Assembly (NCBI GenBank): GCA_031216445.1
Contig: CM062210.1
Span: 20,708,501-20,772,500 of the forward strand
DNA length: 64,000 nt
Direction: 5' to 3'
DNA from: Lateolabrax maculatus
Taxonomy: Eukaryota > Chordata > Actinopteri > Acropomatiformes > Lateolabracidae
The stretch's first letter is position 1. The number at the start of each line of letters is the position of its first letter. Made by a program: the position numbers and the translations under genes. Shown here one piece after another: positions 53,301 to 61,576 of the stretch. The notes beneath the pieces are model-generated. The model worked only from the letters and a program-made list of their open reading frames with translations, searched no databases and was not told the origin of the DNA.

Positions 53301-56300
53301 CATCCTTAACTTCAGAACTATTCAACCCATATGAGTAAACATACCCGTCAAGCAAATATTCAACCCACTCAGTTTAAAGTGTACATTTAGTGAAATCATA
53401 AAGCTTGTGTTAATGATTGATTTATTGGATTGAATAAAATGGTCATGGCTTGTCAGGTTCTTGCTCATGTTGCTAGACAGTACAGATGAAATCCAAGTTC
53501 AGAACACACTTGCTGGTTTTAACTCATCAAATTCAAGGATACAAGGTTCATTATTATCATTTCACAACATAGGGTTGTAGAAGGAGATGCAGATATAGTC
53601 CCAGATCAACCAGGACGTACCCAGAACACAGCACACACAAACTAGTTAAGTATGTGATTATTTATGGGACAGGATCATTTGAACTGATCATCAACTGTCA
53701 GCCTCCCAAACAGGATGGAGCACGGGCTCCACAAATGCAGCAGTTATTGATGATGCAGTGATCATTATTCAGACACATGTCTGTGACGAGCTGATTGATG
53801 GCAGAGGCAGAGCCCTGTCAGCGTTGCCATAGTAACCTCATAGCAACAGGGACTCTGCTGGAGAACGGGTAGAATGGGCTGGTGGAAATATAGGGATGTT
53901 GCTTATATTTCTCTATCCTATGAAGATAAATATTTGTCTTCATAGGATTACTAGTTGTTTAAGGACAATGCTAGAATATTCTGAAGTATTTCTTAGAATT
54001 GTGTGTGTGTGTGTGTGTGTTGGGGGGGGGGGGGGTTCAGTGTTAAATGAGACCTGAGGTTCAGTTTTTCTAACCAAAACTCCTGGTTACTGTGAAGTCC
54101 GCATCAATTTAAAATACAAGGACACTTCACTCAGCCTATGCAGTCGCTCAGCTCCTGCTTTCCCCGTCTGCAGGGAGGAAGCAGATTAGAAATCAAGTTT
54201 TCCCGAATAGATGACAGAGAATTCAGTGTTCTCCAGGAGAAATCTAAGCAGGGAAATCAGATTTTACTTCTCCCCTAATCCCAATTACATGGCGTTTAGG
54301 AAATCAGCTTACTGAAGAAAGCAAACTGTAACCCGGTTAGTTAAGTGCATATTAATGCACTGCATGTCTGCTTGTTATCAGTCTTCCTCTCCCGCTGCCT
54401 CTCCTAGTGTATTGCTGTATTTCCGCTTTAACCCCAGTGTTGATCTGTGGAATAATGGGAAACCACTGGCAAGAATGCGCATTACATTAGAATGACATTA
54501 CACCGAGGTACAAAATGACGTAGTTATAAGAAAGGCACCAGTTAGCTTCAAATTACATGTTGCATAAATCTAGACAAGAGGCACCGGGCCTATTCTTGAG
54601 TCAAATTCGATTCTGCCACACTATGTTCTGTGTGTGCGTAAGAGAGGTTGCCCCCCCGCCATCTGGGTGTTTGTCCTGATTCTCTGTGTTTACCTGTTCA
54701 GCACCAGTGGAGCCTGGAGGATAGCTGTTGGCTGATCAGGCCTCTGCTTTCCTAATGAACCTTGTAATTAGAGCTTCAGCCCTGTGTGTGTGTGTGTGTG
54801 TGTGTGTACATGCTGCTGTATCTTGGTGTATTTAATTAATAGGTGCATGTCTGCTTAGCACTCCAACTCCCTTAAAGGATAATTCCAGTTTCTTTACGTA
54901 GTTTTGTCCAACACTTCTTTCAAGTATGATAGTGTGGTACTCATCAAAGTAACTGCTGAGATCTGAAAAAAACAGTGACATCAACACAGGATACAGGAGC
55001 AGTCAGACAATCACACACCAGCAGTTTATCCTGATCTAAGCCACAGTAATTTGGTGGTCAAACTCAAAGCAAAGTGCAACCGTGATGTTGCTAATAATCC
55101 CCCACAGCACTGGAAACCATGCAGAATCTGTAGGCCAGGGACCAATATTTTGGTAACGGAAGCGTTCTGGTTTCCGTTTGTAGTCCGAGTAGCATTGACC
55201 AATCACGTTTGAGCTTTGGTTGCATGCAGGCGAACAGTCCATGTGGAGAGCAAAAGAGGCGGAATGCATTGGCCGAAATGCAATCCCATCAGCTTTCATC
55301 TGACACTAGTTAAGTTTTTTTTATTAATTTTTTTTTTTAATATATATTTGCATTCACATGCACCTGGGTCTGTACCCTGTACTTTACTGTGATGAACGTT
55401 TATAACAGACATTATATATATTATTATTATATAATAATAATTTTTGTTTGGTGTTCTTAATAAGTTTGGGTAACCTGGAGATTTATGGTCACCCTGTTCC
55501 AAGATATGAGTAATTGCTGTGGTGACAATGATGTTATGATTGCCAGAATTATCCTCTAGAGGAAAACTAAGGTTGCTTACTCCTTTTTTTTTCCCTCAGT
55601 CAGAAGCTTTAGTACAACATGAATCCTTCCTCAGTGTGTAATCTGGGAATTAATCAATTCAGGTTCCTTTTCTACCAGTACTTTCTGTTGTTGTCAGATT
55701 AATGTGCTACAATTTCCTTGTCTCTTGGGTTTCACTGCAGTCTTCCCTGAAGTAGGCTGTGCTGAGTCGTCAGCCTGTTAAATCCGGGCTCCTTGGACAG
55801 ATTTAGTGCTTCACTGGAACATCTGAATCCGCCTTGTTAGAAACACTCTTGGTGTTATATCTGCCCCTGCAGCTGAAACAGCAGTTGTTTAAACGTGCTG
55901 CTGCAAAGACAACAATTGGCACTAACTCTAATCACATTGCTATGCAGATAAAATGTGTTAAAATCTAAATGTTCTCCGAATTCATGAGTGTTCTGAAGAC
56001 TAAAGCTGACTGTAGTGAGTCCAGTAACAGTAACAGTGTTGATGAGTGTTATGTTGCACTCCAGTGCAGCTGACAGTGATCACCTCTGTATCTCTCAGAC
56101 TGAAATGATGGAGTATAATGTTAATGAGGAGCACAAAGTCAGCTGGGGACAGAAAACATTTTACTTGTGAGATCACTTGAATAAATGCACTGCTCTAGTA
56201 AGGCAATACATGTGTTTTATTGTGAAACAACCACATGTTGCGTTTAGCTGATGCATACTTCACTCATCATTCTCTAGAGCATGTAATATTCTTCTATTAC

Positions 56301-59119
56301 TCCGAGTATGACAACAATCTGAATTAGATACGGGTCATGTACACAGCATATTCTGTTTTGGAAATCCCGAATGAAGCCTTATTCTGAATGTAGCATTTTT
56401 CGATTAAGACATGTGATATGCCAGTATTATTCACGTTTTAGGAGCGTTCTTTGGACATGTATACAGCACATTCAGAATATGCGTCTTAATTTGGGTTTTT
56501 GCAACAGTTTGTGACACACGGCCTCTCGCCTTTTTACGGTCAGGTCTGTGGGTTGGAAACAAACCAACAGTTTCTTAAGCTGGAGTAAAGATGCTGCCCA
56601 AAAGAAAAGCCCACATTCCTGGTCAGAAGAAGAAACACACCTACTGTTAATCAATAAACAGGTTTTAACCCTTTGACAGGTTTTGACGGCGTTGCCATAG
56701 GATGTACATCATGAGCGCGTTTTAGGTTAGTCAGAGTATGCACGGCTGCATGTACACGGGAATATTAGGAGAATAATCATATTCATTAGACCTGTAACCA
56801 GTTAAGTAGGAATATCGTTTTTTTCGCAATAAGGGCAAAAAACAGAACATTCTGTGCATGTAAATGCGGTCATTGTCTCAACTCCTCTCCTTCCCACTGG
56901 ACATTTGGCTCAATCCTTTGTGGTTTAACTAGACTGATGAAGTTTCCGCCTCCTAAACTAATTCCTATGACAAACACTGCAGGCTGCACTGCCACAGTGC
57001 TACCGAGGTGCGGCGGGTGCTATTGAGAGAAATTGGCTGTTAAATGGAGAGTTGACGGGCTGGGGCTCTGACTTATTGCTGGCCCTAAACAAACTGCTAT
57101 TACCTTGGAAAAAGTGACTGCACTTTATTGATGTGTGCTGACAGAGTGGAACCCAAGTTTCACAGATTGGCAGTTGAGGGTGCCTGTGGTGTTGGTGTGT
57201 GCTTGTCATTTTCACTTTCTGGTTGCATGGCTTCCCATCTAGATAACTGCTTTTATGCCATAAAAATGTGATTCGCTTTGTCAAGTCCTCTGCGACACAC
57301 ACACACATTCCCAATGGCACTCTCTCAGCGCCTCTGTCAGTGCAGTAATGTGCCTTCACTGATGAGATGGCAACAGAGTTCAAAAAAGTAAGAATAGAGA
57401 GAGACAGATAAAAGAGAAAGGGGAAAGAAGTGCTGGGATAGATGTTTGGGAAAGCTCTGACAGGACACAGTTTGATATTCGCCAGTGCTGATGAGAACAA
57501 CAGTGATGATCTTCAACCTAATGTGTGATGTCAGGTAAATGCAAGACGTACATGAGCAAAGTCTCAGCCACCTGTAGGATGGTGAATGTGAAGCAGTTTG
57601 TGTCTATTTATTGTGAAGCAGTAGCAGGATCTTGGTGATCTAAATCCTGTTTTATCGAAGACGGTATACAGGACAATGTATGTAGGTGTGTGTGATGTCC
57701 CATGTGTTTTTTACTGGGTTGTTAGGAGGCTCTGGTTTGGGTTTATTGCCACCTTGGTAGTTACTGGAGCGAGAAGAAAATCCAAATTTGACGATAGGGG
57801 AGACAGTTTTTGTGGCTCTGGGGATGACTAGCAAGTTGCAACCACCATAGCTAAAGGTGGTAATCACGCCACCAAAGACCAGCCTTGGTAGGGGTGGGGG
57901 TGTCAGAGTGATCCCCCGGTAAGGTTTGGCATGGGAAGAGTGGGTGGGAGATGTCCGTTTTTGTCTGTTAACGTCTTTGCAGGCCGACAGCCAACGCTCT
58001 GCCCGGACCGGGATCAGTTCACAACCTGGTCGCTGCTGATCACGACCCATATGACCACCAGTCCACACGCAATTTACTCCTGGCCCGCGCAAAACAGTTC
58101 TACACAACACAGTCAGGATGCATAGAAAACTATCCTGTATAATCATATCATATCACTGACAAAAGATTATTTAGACTTTAATTTTTTCTCTAAACTCAAA
58201 CTTTTGTTGACTTCAGGGGATGTCAGGTCTCATTTAAGGGAGCTATCTGCCCCTGGCTCCACTGTTGTTTGAACACTGGTAGAGGCTAAGAATCCTGATT
58301 CTTATATGAGTAGATTTTTCCTCTAGTGTTGGCTTGTAACGTATTCAGTAACACATAGGGTTACTCAGTGACGTGTTCTGGGTGACAGGCTACATATGTT
58401 ACAATAACACTCGGTCCCTTTGCCAATTTGGAAGATCAGATGGTTTACTGTCTTGCCAGGAATTGGATGGACCGGATCAATATTGCATCATCTGCGCCTC
58501 TTTAGGTGGAAACAATAGATCTTTCACATAACGAGAGAAACTACAGATTAGCCAATTTTGTGATTCAGAATCTTCCACACTGAGATTTGAGGCACATAAG
58601 ACACATATATATATATATATATATATTCACTGTCAGTGTGGAAACAGCTGCATGATGCTGGTGACAGTTACAACTGGTGGATGGCTAGCTTGAGAGGGAG
58701 CCTAGCCTAGTGCTATCTGCTGGTTCCATCAAATATGTGTAGATGTCTGGATAGGCAACATCTGGCCACTGAGTTGGGCCTTGCAGCCACATGGACGGAG
58801 GGACATTGGAGGGGCATGACGGCTCCGATCGACCTTAATTATTAAAATGAATCGCAAACTCTCAGGTTCAGGCAAGGTCACAAAATAATTAATCAAAAAT
58901 ATTTTTTTTCTCCTTGATGAGTGCAAAGTGGTCTCAGCACACTGTCAAACAACCAACAAGCACTTTGCCAAAAACATGCAGAGGACTGAAACCTAACTTA
59001 AGATAATGTCGATGACAATGGTGCATCTTCTCTTTCAGTGCCTGGCTGTGTGGGAGTCGTTCCTCCTGTCTCAGAGGGTGGAGCCCAGCGAGCAGGGAGA
59101 TGTGGAAGATGCCTCTTAA
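25209..59119 (+). CDS. snx7: snx7: sorting nexin 7 (PX-BAR protein), 9 coding exons
   Basis: Coding exons are 25209-25298, 33731-33976, 34282-34392, 35653-35811, 35937-36135, 36418-36617, 39352-39438, 44200-44352 and 59039-59119. All introns are GT-AG and phase 0, except the exon 5/6 junction (phase 1). The joined frame gives 441 residues, close to the roughly 450 of the long human SNX7 form. Order: acidic N-terminus (DLDEDEDLEVFSK), Glu25 tract (54-78), PX domain (about 85-202, with EVRRRYQDF at 124-132 and PLPEKF at 150-155), BAR region (about 203-435). The N-terminal acidic motif, EFDSSEYEVRRRYQDFLWL and the C-terminal CLAVWESFLLSQ match SNX7 rather than its paralogue SNX30. Family knowledge: SNX7 binds PI3P-rich endosomes, heterodimerises with SNX4, acts in endosomal recycling and autophagy, and in zebrafish is reported to be needed for embryonic liver survival. 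No broken exon is seen. Confidence 0.96.
25461..25559. repeat. (GTCT)n compound array in intron 1
   Basis: Four blocks of tandem GTCT are separated by GTGGT, forming a higher-order repeat. It lies 160 bases after exon 1. Confidence 0.9.
26561..27145. mobile_element. hAT-type MITE with perfect 8-bp target duplication
   Basis: The 585-bp element has inverted ends TAGGGGTGTGCCATATCG (left) and, as reverse complement of the right end, TAGGGGTGGGCAATATCAG. It is flanked by identical CCGAACAC at 26553-26560 and 27146-27153. An 8-bp duplication with TAGGGGTG ends is the hAT signature. It has no transposase frame, so it was mobilised in trans. It lies in snx7 intron 1, about 1.3 kb after exon 1. Confidence 0.85.
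27274..27735 (+). mobile_element. LINE reverse-transcriptase C-terminal remnant
   Basis: The translation gives FKFLGISITENLLWSSHIST and LVKKAQKQL, then a stop at 27361, then LLRKLKKANIPRQVLVNFYR and, after a frame change, SDNLFTLLPSGKRYRS. These blocks are characteristic of the C-terminal part of fish CR1/L2/Rex-like LINE proteins. Stops and frameshifts show it is inactive. Confidence 0.8.
33731..33976 (+). CDS. snx7: snx7 coding exon 2 (residues 31-112), with Glu25 tract
   Basis: The acceptor is CGGCCCAG at 33723-33730 and the donor ACG|GTGAGG at 33977. The exon encodes a linker (NTSVADGGHMPNSPSSMVNQ), then 25 glutamates at residues 54-78, then KDLFVSVDNPESHVTAIETF, which begins the PX domain. 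The linker and PX start match human SNX7, where the corresponding linker has only a few acidic residues. The expansion is therefore specific to this lineage or individual. Phase 0 at both ends, 82 codons. Confidence 0.94.
33800..33874 (+). repeat. coding GAG trinucleotide microsatellite (Glu25)
   Basis: There are 22 perfect GAG codons (33800-33865), followed by GAA GAA GAG, all in the snx7 frame and followed by CAG CAG. The repeat encodes residues 54-78. Its long perfect core suggests recent slippage and likely length polymorphism; changes by whole units keep the frame. The antisense reading gives poly-Ser or poly-Leu frames that are not genes. Confidence 0.95.
34282..34392 (+). CDS. snx7: snx7 coding exon 3 (residues 113-149), PX core
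   Basis: The acceptor is TCCTCAG at 34275-34281 and the donor CAC|GTATGT at 34393. Its 37 codons include the hallmark basic-aromatic PX motif RRRYQDFLWL (126-135). R128 and Y129 sit where PX domains contact PI3P. The exon ends in ...HPTLIVH, so the junction reads H-PLPEKF, whereas human SNX7 has PPLPEKF; the first proline of the PxxP loop is histidine here. Phase 0 at both ends. Confidence 0.94.
34909..35038. repeat. (TG)n/(TATG)n/(TA)n microsatellite in intron 3
   Basis: Repeated TGTGTGTATC units lead into a pure TG run and then alternating TATG and TA. All three plus-strand frames stay open through it, giving spurious ORFs. Confidence 0.9.
35653..35811 (+). CDS. snx7: snx7 coding exon 4 (residues 150-202), end of PX domain
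   Basis: The acceptor is GTTCTCAG ending at 35652 and the donor CAG|GTGTCT at 35812. It encodes PLPEKFVMKGMVERF, then ETRRKALHRFLNKI and HFKIFLTAQ. These are the proline loop, the second basic patch (R172, R173) and the last PX helix. It is the best-conserved exon against human SNX7 and SNX30. 53 codons, phase 0. Confidence 0.95.
35937..36135 (+). CDS. snx7: snx7 coding exon 5 (residues 203-268 plus first base of 269)
   Basis: The acceptor is TTTGGCAG ending at 35936. The exon encodes HRKQGPGFLSRMGETVRAVA and then helical sequence ending IIKEQR. This is the amphipathic PX-BAR linker and first BAR helix. The donor GG|GTACTC-type junction at 36136 leaves phase 1, and the split codon GAG (E269) is completed by exon 6. 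Compared with human (AQAWELSSHKKQG) it is shorter by two residues at the exon start. Confidence 0.92.
36418..36617 (+). CDS. snx7: snx7 coding exon 6 (residues 269-335), BAR helix
   Basis: The acceptor is GCCTCCAG ending at 36417 and the donor AAG|GTGAGC at 36618. It encodes EYLDELKQYSPTYTQWAGSE and onward through CVERCSKETEE to LHEYVLCAETLK, aligning with EYFDEMKEYGPIHILWSASE in human SNX7. It enters in phase 1 and leaves in phase 0. The exon is GC-richer than its introns, which explains the long open frame on the opposite strand. Confidence 0.93.
36618..39351 (+). other. snx7: snx7 intron 6
   Basis: This 2.7 kb intron is AT-rich. A possible short non-autonomous DNA element lies at 37935-38260; nothing else is recognisable. 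Confidence 0.8.
37935..38260. mobile_element. possible MITE-like element
   Basis: The left segment (CTGATACCAGTACCAGTGC) and right segment (CGATACTCTGTAGTACCGACG) are imperfect inverted matches around an AT-rich core, as in GGTACCG-type fish MITEs. There is no target duplication that I can confirm. Confidence 0.3.
39352..39438 (+). CDS. snx7: snx7 coding exon 7 (residues 336-364), BAR helix
   Basis: The acceptor is CTGTCTCAG ending at 39351 and the donor GCA|GTAAGA at 39439. Its 29 codons encode AVMRRRDNIQAEFEAKNEAL..KVDQEA, aligning with GVMKRRDQIQAELDSKVEVL of human SNX7. Phase 0 at both ends. The reading frame runs on into the intron for over 100 codons by chance. Confidence 0.93.
41455..41503. 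repeat. (CA)n microsatellite in intron 7
   Basis: A near-perfect CA run. Confidence 0.9.
41595..41633. repeat. (TG)n/(TA)n microsatellite abutting the SINE tail
   Basis: An alternating TG/TA run directly next to the 3' tail of the minus-strand SINE. Confidence 0.9.
41634..41904 (-). mobile_element. tRNA-derived SINE inside TG microsatellite
   Basis: On the minus strand it starts GGGGGCGGCCTGGCTCAGGA. The A box TGGCTCAGGAGG lies at 41883-41894 and the B box GGTTCGGTCCC at 41840-41850. The body AAGTGTCCATGAGCAAGACA leads to the tail AAGCACTATAAAAATGCAGT and CCATTTACC. TG/TA microsatellites abut both ends. It is oriented against snx7 in intron 7. Confidence 0.8.
41907..41991. repeat. (TG)n/(TA)n microsatellite abutting the SINE head
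   Basis: A TG run, a short TATA segment, then TG again, immediately beyond the SINE head. Confidence 0.9.
42435..42461. repeat. perfect 11-bp inverted repeat, 5-base loop
   Basis: The arms are CTGAAACAGAT (42435-42445) and ATCTGTTTCAG (42451-42461), around CATGT. The stem is shorter than a microRNA precursor. Confidence 0.8.
44200..44352 (+). CDS. snx7: snx7 coding exon 8 (residues 365-415), BAR helix
   Basis: The acceptor is GACTCGCAG ending at 44199 and the donor AAG|GTGAGC at 44353. Its 51 codons encode LQEEVDGLADRVELANNALK, then W-RWQNSMRTDLKSAF and EKNVDYYEK. This is the third BAR helix, equivalent to EDKVECANNALKADWERW in human SNX7. Phase 0. Confidence 0.94.
48360..48394. repeat. (TG)n microsatellite in intron 8
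   Basis: A perfect TG run of about 17 units. Confidence 0.9.
50363..50394. repeat. (CTA)n trinucleotide repeat
   Basis: About ten tandem ACT/CTA units. The antisense frame reads poly-Ser but is not a gene. Confidence 0.9.
51359..51386. repeat. (TA)n(CA)n microsatellite
   Basis: A TA run followed by a short CA run. Confidence 0.85.
53823..53836 (+). promoter_or_regulatory. RFX X-box motif GTTGCCATAGTAAC
   Basis: This fits the RFX consensus GTNRCC-N0-3-RGYAAC exactly. An additional half site AGCAAC lies at 53842-53847, and a PBX/Meis-like TGATTGATGG at 53792-53801. Together they suggest an enhancer in snx7 intron 8; function is inferred. Confidence 0.45.
53915..53948. repeat. perfect 12-bp inverted repeat
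   Basis: The arms are ATCCTATGAAGA (53915-53926) and TCTTCATAGGAT (53937-53948), with a 10-base AT-rich loop that is itself nearly palindromic. It lies about 80 bases after the X-box. Confidence 0.8.
54001..54036. repeat. (GT)n followed by a G homopolymer
   Basis: Ten GT units, then T and 14 G bases. It has the same structure as the 5335-5374 repeat. Confidence 0.9.
54080..54500. promoter_or_regulatory. candidate conserved element in intron 8
   Basis: A unique block containing CCCTAATCCCAATTACATGG (Otx/Pitx-like TAATCC next to an ATTA core), GCATATTAATGCAC and GGGAAACCACTGG. Possible enhancer. Confidence 0.25.
54690..54874. promoter_or_regulatory. candidate conserved element in intron 8
   Basis: CTTTCCTAATGAACCTTGT, AATTAGAGC and TTTAATTAATAGG cores occur on either side of a TG microsatellite. 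Confidence 0.2.
54783..54807. repeat. (TG)n microsatellite
   Basis: A perfect TG run within a candidate conserved block. Confidence 0.9.
54875..55315. repeat. probable dispersed fish repeat
   Basis: The block runs from AAAGGATAATTCCAGTTTC to GAATGCATTGGCCGAAATGC. I recognise this kind of sequence as recurring in fish genomes, but cannot name the family. The 87-codon minus-strand frame at 55036-55299 is likely repeat-encoded and not a gene. Confidence 0.4.
56386..56492 (+). repeat. dispersed repeat, copy A
   Basis: This 107-base segment aligns without gaps to 60651-60757 at roughly 82 percent identity by eye. Shared words include TATTATTCA, TTTTAGGAGC and CATGTAT. It probably belongs to a longer non-autonomous element extending to about 56880. 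Confidence 0.65.
58602..58626. repeat. (TA)n microsatellite near the end of intron 8
   Basis: A perfect AT alternation. Confidence 0.9.
59039..59119 (+). CDS. snx7: snx7 coding exon 9 (residues 416-441) and stop codon
   Basis: The acceptor is CTCTTTCAG ending at 59038 with a good pyrimidine tract. It encodes CLAVWESFLLSQRVEPSEQG and a short acidic tail, then TAA at 59117-59119. CLAxWESF is the conserved C-terminus of SNX7 and SNX30. The exon lies 14.7 kb from exon 8, so the assignment rests on sequence similarity and phase rather than proximity. Confidence 0.93.
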   Translation, partial: CLAVWESFLLSQRVEPSEQGDVEDAS

Positions 59120-59483
59120 AAGTGCGGAGACGATGGAAACAGGGAGATCACCTCCTCTGTTCAAAACAGTACCCTCTGTCGTCTGTCCAACACATCCAGA
59201 TATAGACCAACGTCCACCTATGCAAACATGCATCATGTACGAAACGAGCACACCCTGTCCTTCTGTCTCTTTTTCTTTCTGTCCAGCCAAAGAGGCTAAT
59301 CCCAGTCTCACCATTCCAGTGATGATTGCGCATCACTCCAACAAACACTGTGATCCAAATGTCCACATATTAGTGTTAACACACCTCCATGTGCGTTGCC
59401 AACAGTTAAAGGAGACTCCTGGCTCTTCCAGCTCCACTTATTTTTTTAGTAACCGTACTCTATGTAGACGACGTAGTGACACT

Positions 59484-59489
59484 AATAAA
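59484..59489 (+). terminator. candidate proximal poly(A) signal AATAAA
   Basis: This canonical hexamer lies 365 bases after the snx7 stop, with G/T-rich sequence about 20-30 bases downstream. Confidence 0.45.
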
Positions 59490-60008
59490 TGTTTCCTCAC
59501 GTTGTGGATGGACAATGGCAGTGTCCAGTTGCAGGGGAGGGATGCTGAATGCTAAGGTGTGGCATCATCGTCAGCTCTCGCCCCTCACCTCACACAAACC
59601 AAAAGAAATGAGATTTATGCAAAGAGTGTACACCAAAAAGTAAAATTCTAACATCTAATGACAAAATAGCGCAAGCAATGCATTAAACATCACATTAAGT
59701 CGACGTCCACATTCATCTGAAGTTAGAGTTTTCCCTTCCAAGCCTAACATGTAAGATCAGAATGGTATGAATAACACACAGTACTATTAACCTCCTGCTA
59801 AACTTTGAGCAGAGAAGCTTCATGAAACTCTGGTTGTTTGTGCCAATAGAGATTTCACGTTTACATGTTTGATGATGACCACACTATCTGCAATGTCTTT
59901 GTAACAGAACGCTTAAACAGTCTTTTTTTATACTGATGTCATCTCTTTTTCTTTTTTTTTTTTTTGCTTTTATCGTTATTGAATCGATTTTTGAGATGTT
60001 GACATAAT

Positions 60009-60014
60009 AATAAA
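60009..60014 (+). terminator. candidate distal poly(A) signal AATAAA
   Basis: This canonical hexamer lies 890 bases after the snx7 stop, with T-rich sequence (TTTTGGCATCTTTTTGT) about 25 bases downstream. Confidence 0.45.
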
Positions 60015-60650
60015 GACAGATCTCACACTATAAACAGTTTTGGCATCTTTTTGTAGACTGTAAATGCATAAAAGGCAGCAGTAGTGATGTGAAAAGCAGA
60101 GATGTTGAATGTCTCTCCCAGGTGTTCAGACTCAAAGTAACTACCACGGAACAGCTTGAAAAACAAGCTTTTTGCAGACTGTCTATCCACAACAAGCATA
60201 TTTTGTCTTCCCCCGTGGTCAAAGTGTCTATATATTTTATAGGGACTTGTATTCCCCTTTCATCACAGCATATCGATTGAAACGAAAACTAATGATTATC
60301 GCTCCGGGACGAACCGACATCTCGCCTGTCTTTAAAAATGTCTCCATATAAATTGCTCTACTGGAGTTGTGCTCCACATACAAACTTAAGAGTTTGTGCT
60401 TATCAGTTTTCAGTTGCTCCCTTATAATGAAGCAAAACATTTGTGCTGAACCCATTTCCACAATTGCTGTCAGACTTCACTGGAGTTTGTGGCGATAGAT
60501 TTCTATGGGTTGGCTTCCTTACGTTTCCAGCAATCTCACTTCAGAAACAACTTTCAGCCTCTTTTTGAGCTGAATGCAGGGTTTAAAAGTTTTCCAAAAC
60601 ATAAAACAAACAACAACGAAAAATGTTAGCATATCCCGTCCAGATATTAC

Positions 60651-60757
60651 GAATGTAGCCTTTTCTGATTAAGAGGTGGGATATTCCGATATTATTCAGA
60701 TTTTAGGAGCATTCTTTAGACATGTATGCAGTGCATTCGGAATATGCATCTTAATTG
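60651..60757 (+). repeat. dispersed repeat, copy B
   Basis: Same orientation and length as copy A at 56386-56492, with about 19 differences in 107 bases counted by eye. It lies downstream of snx7. Confidence 0.65.
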
Positions 60758-61400
60758 TTTGTTTTTTTTTTTACTGTAGAGCTCTACGCACTGCAAAGTA
60801 AGAAAATACAAGCAAATTAAGAAAACATCAATTTAACAACACATGCGCATCATTTAGAAAACATGCTGCAAATCTTCATTAGCTTAGAATGAGCCTGTCA
60901 TATCTACAGAGGGAGCTGGTCCTCTTCCACAGATCCTCCATGTGGCATCGCCATGTTTCTATAGCAGCAAAGAACAGACAGACCAAACACAGCTGTCTTC
61001 TGCTGCAGCTCAGGTAGTGTACAGTGGGTTTATCAGAGCTGCCTGCTGCTGCTGCTGGAAATGAGGCTGATGAAAGTAGCATGTACAGTCTGGAAATACT
61101 GAGCTGAAAGAGACTAAAAGGAGGAGAACCTTGGGACTCTCCCACTGAAAAACTAACTAAAACAAGATGTGTTGTTAATGAGTAAAAGTAACACCGGAAT
61201 GAAAGCTAACATTTAAGTTGACCATAAGTTGTGTTGTTGAACTAACATATTTAGATTTTGGTGCAAGGAGAAATGCAAATCATGTAGAATGTATATACAA
61301 ATAATGAGTTATTTCAGCATAAATAAATTGTGTTACATTAACATAACTGTAATACGATAAAGTCATTCATTATATTTACATACAACATACATAATACAAT

Positions 61401-61576
61401 CAAAGTGCCTTCTTAGTGCCCAGATCAATGGGTAGGGTGGCGTCAGGAAGGGCATTCGACATTAAACACCTATGCCAAATCAAATATGCAGGATTATACA
61501 AAAAATAGATTAAAAAATCACATATCCACTGTGGCGACACCTAACGGGGAGCAGCCGAAAAAGGAAGAAGAAGAAG
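61401..61576 (+). mobile_element. RTE-like LINE 3' fragment with 14-bp target duplication
   Basis: The sequence contains GGTGGCGTCAGGAAGGGCAT and GTGGCGACACCTAACGGG..GCAGCCGAAAAAGGAAGAAG, the signature 3' end of fish RTE/Expander-type elements, ending in GAA repeats. Identical ATACATAATACAAT copies lie at 61387-61400 and 61577-61590. This shows the 176-bp piece is a complete insertion, either a 5'-truncated LINE or a SINE using its tail. Confidence 0.85.

Larger units (their letters stand above)
44353..59038 (+). other. snx7: snx7 intron 8 (14.7 kb)
   Basis: This is the largest intron. It holds microsatellites, a dispersed repeat copy (56386-56492), a probable fish repeat at 54875-55315, an RFX X-box region (53730-53880) and AT/homeodomain-rich unique blocks (54080-54500 and 54690-54890). 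Open frames of about 165 codons on the minus strand at 57000-57500 and 57652-58146 match no family I know. Confidence 0.8.
59120..60030 (+). other. snx7: snx7 3' untranslated region
   Basis: The sequence following the TAA contains two canonical AATAAA signals, at 59484-59489 and 60009-60014. The first is followed by a GT-rich stretch (GTTGTGGATGG), so both short and long 3' UTRs are plausible. The open frame at 59100-59555 is a chance extension in another frame and shows no recognisable protein. Confidence 0.55.

Noticed and set aside
57000..57500. 166-codon open frame on the minus strand
   Set aside because: The composition is not protein-like and no domain is recognisable; chance or a shadow of non-coding sequence.
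57652..58146. 164-codon open frame on the minus strand in intron 8
   Set aside because: It resembles no known family, lacks splice or promoter context, and one frame of this length is expected by chance in 64 kb of six-frame reading.
25209..59119. Assignment as SNX30 instead of SNX7
   Set aside because: The N-terminal EDEDLEVFSK motif, EFDSSEYEVRRRYQDFLWL and the RPEEF segment fit SNX7; SNX30 has different residues at these places.
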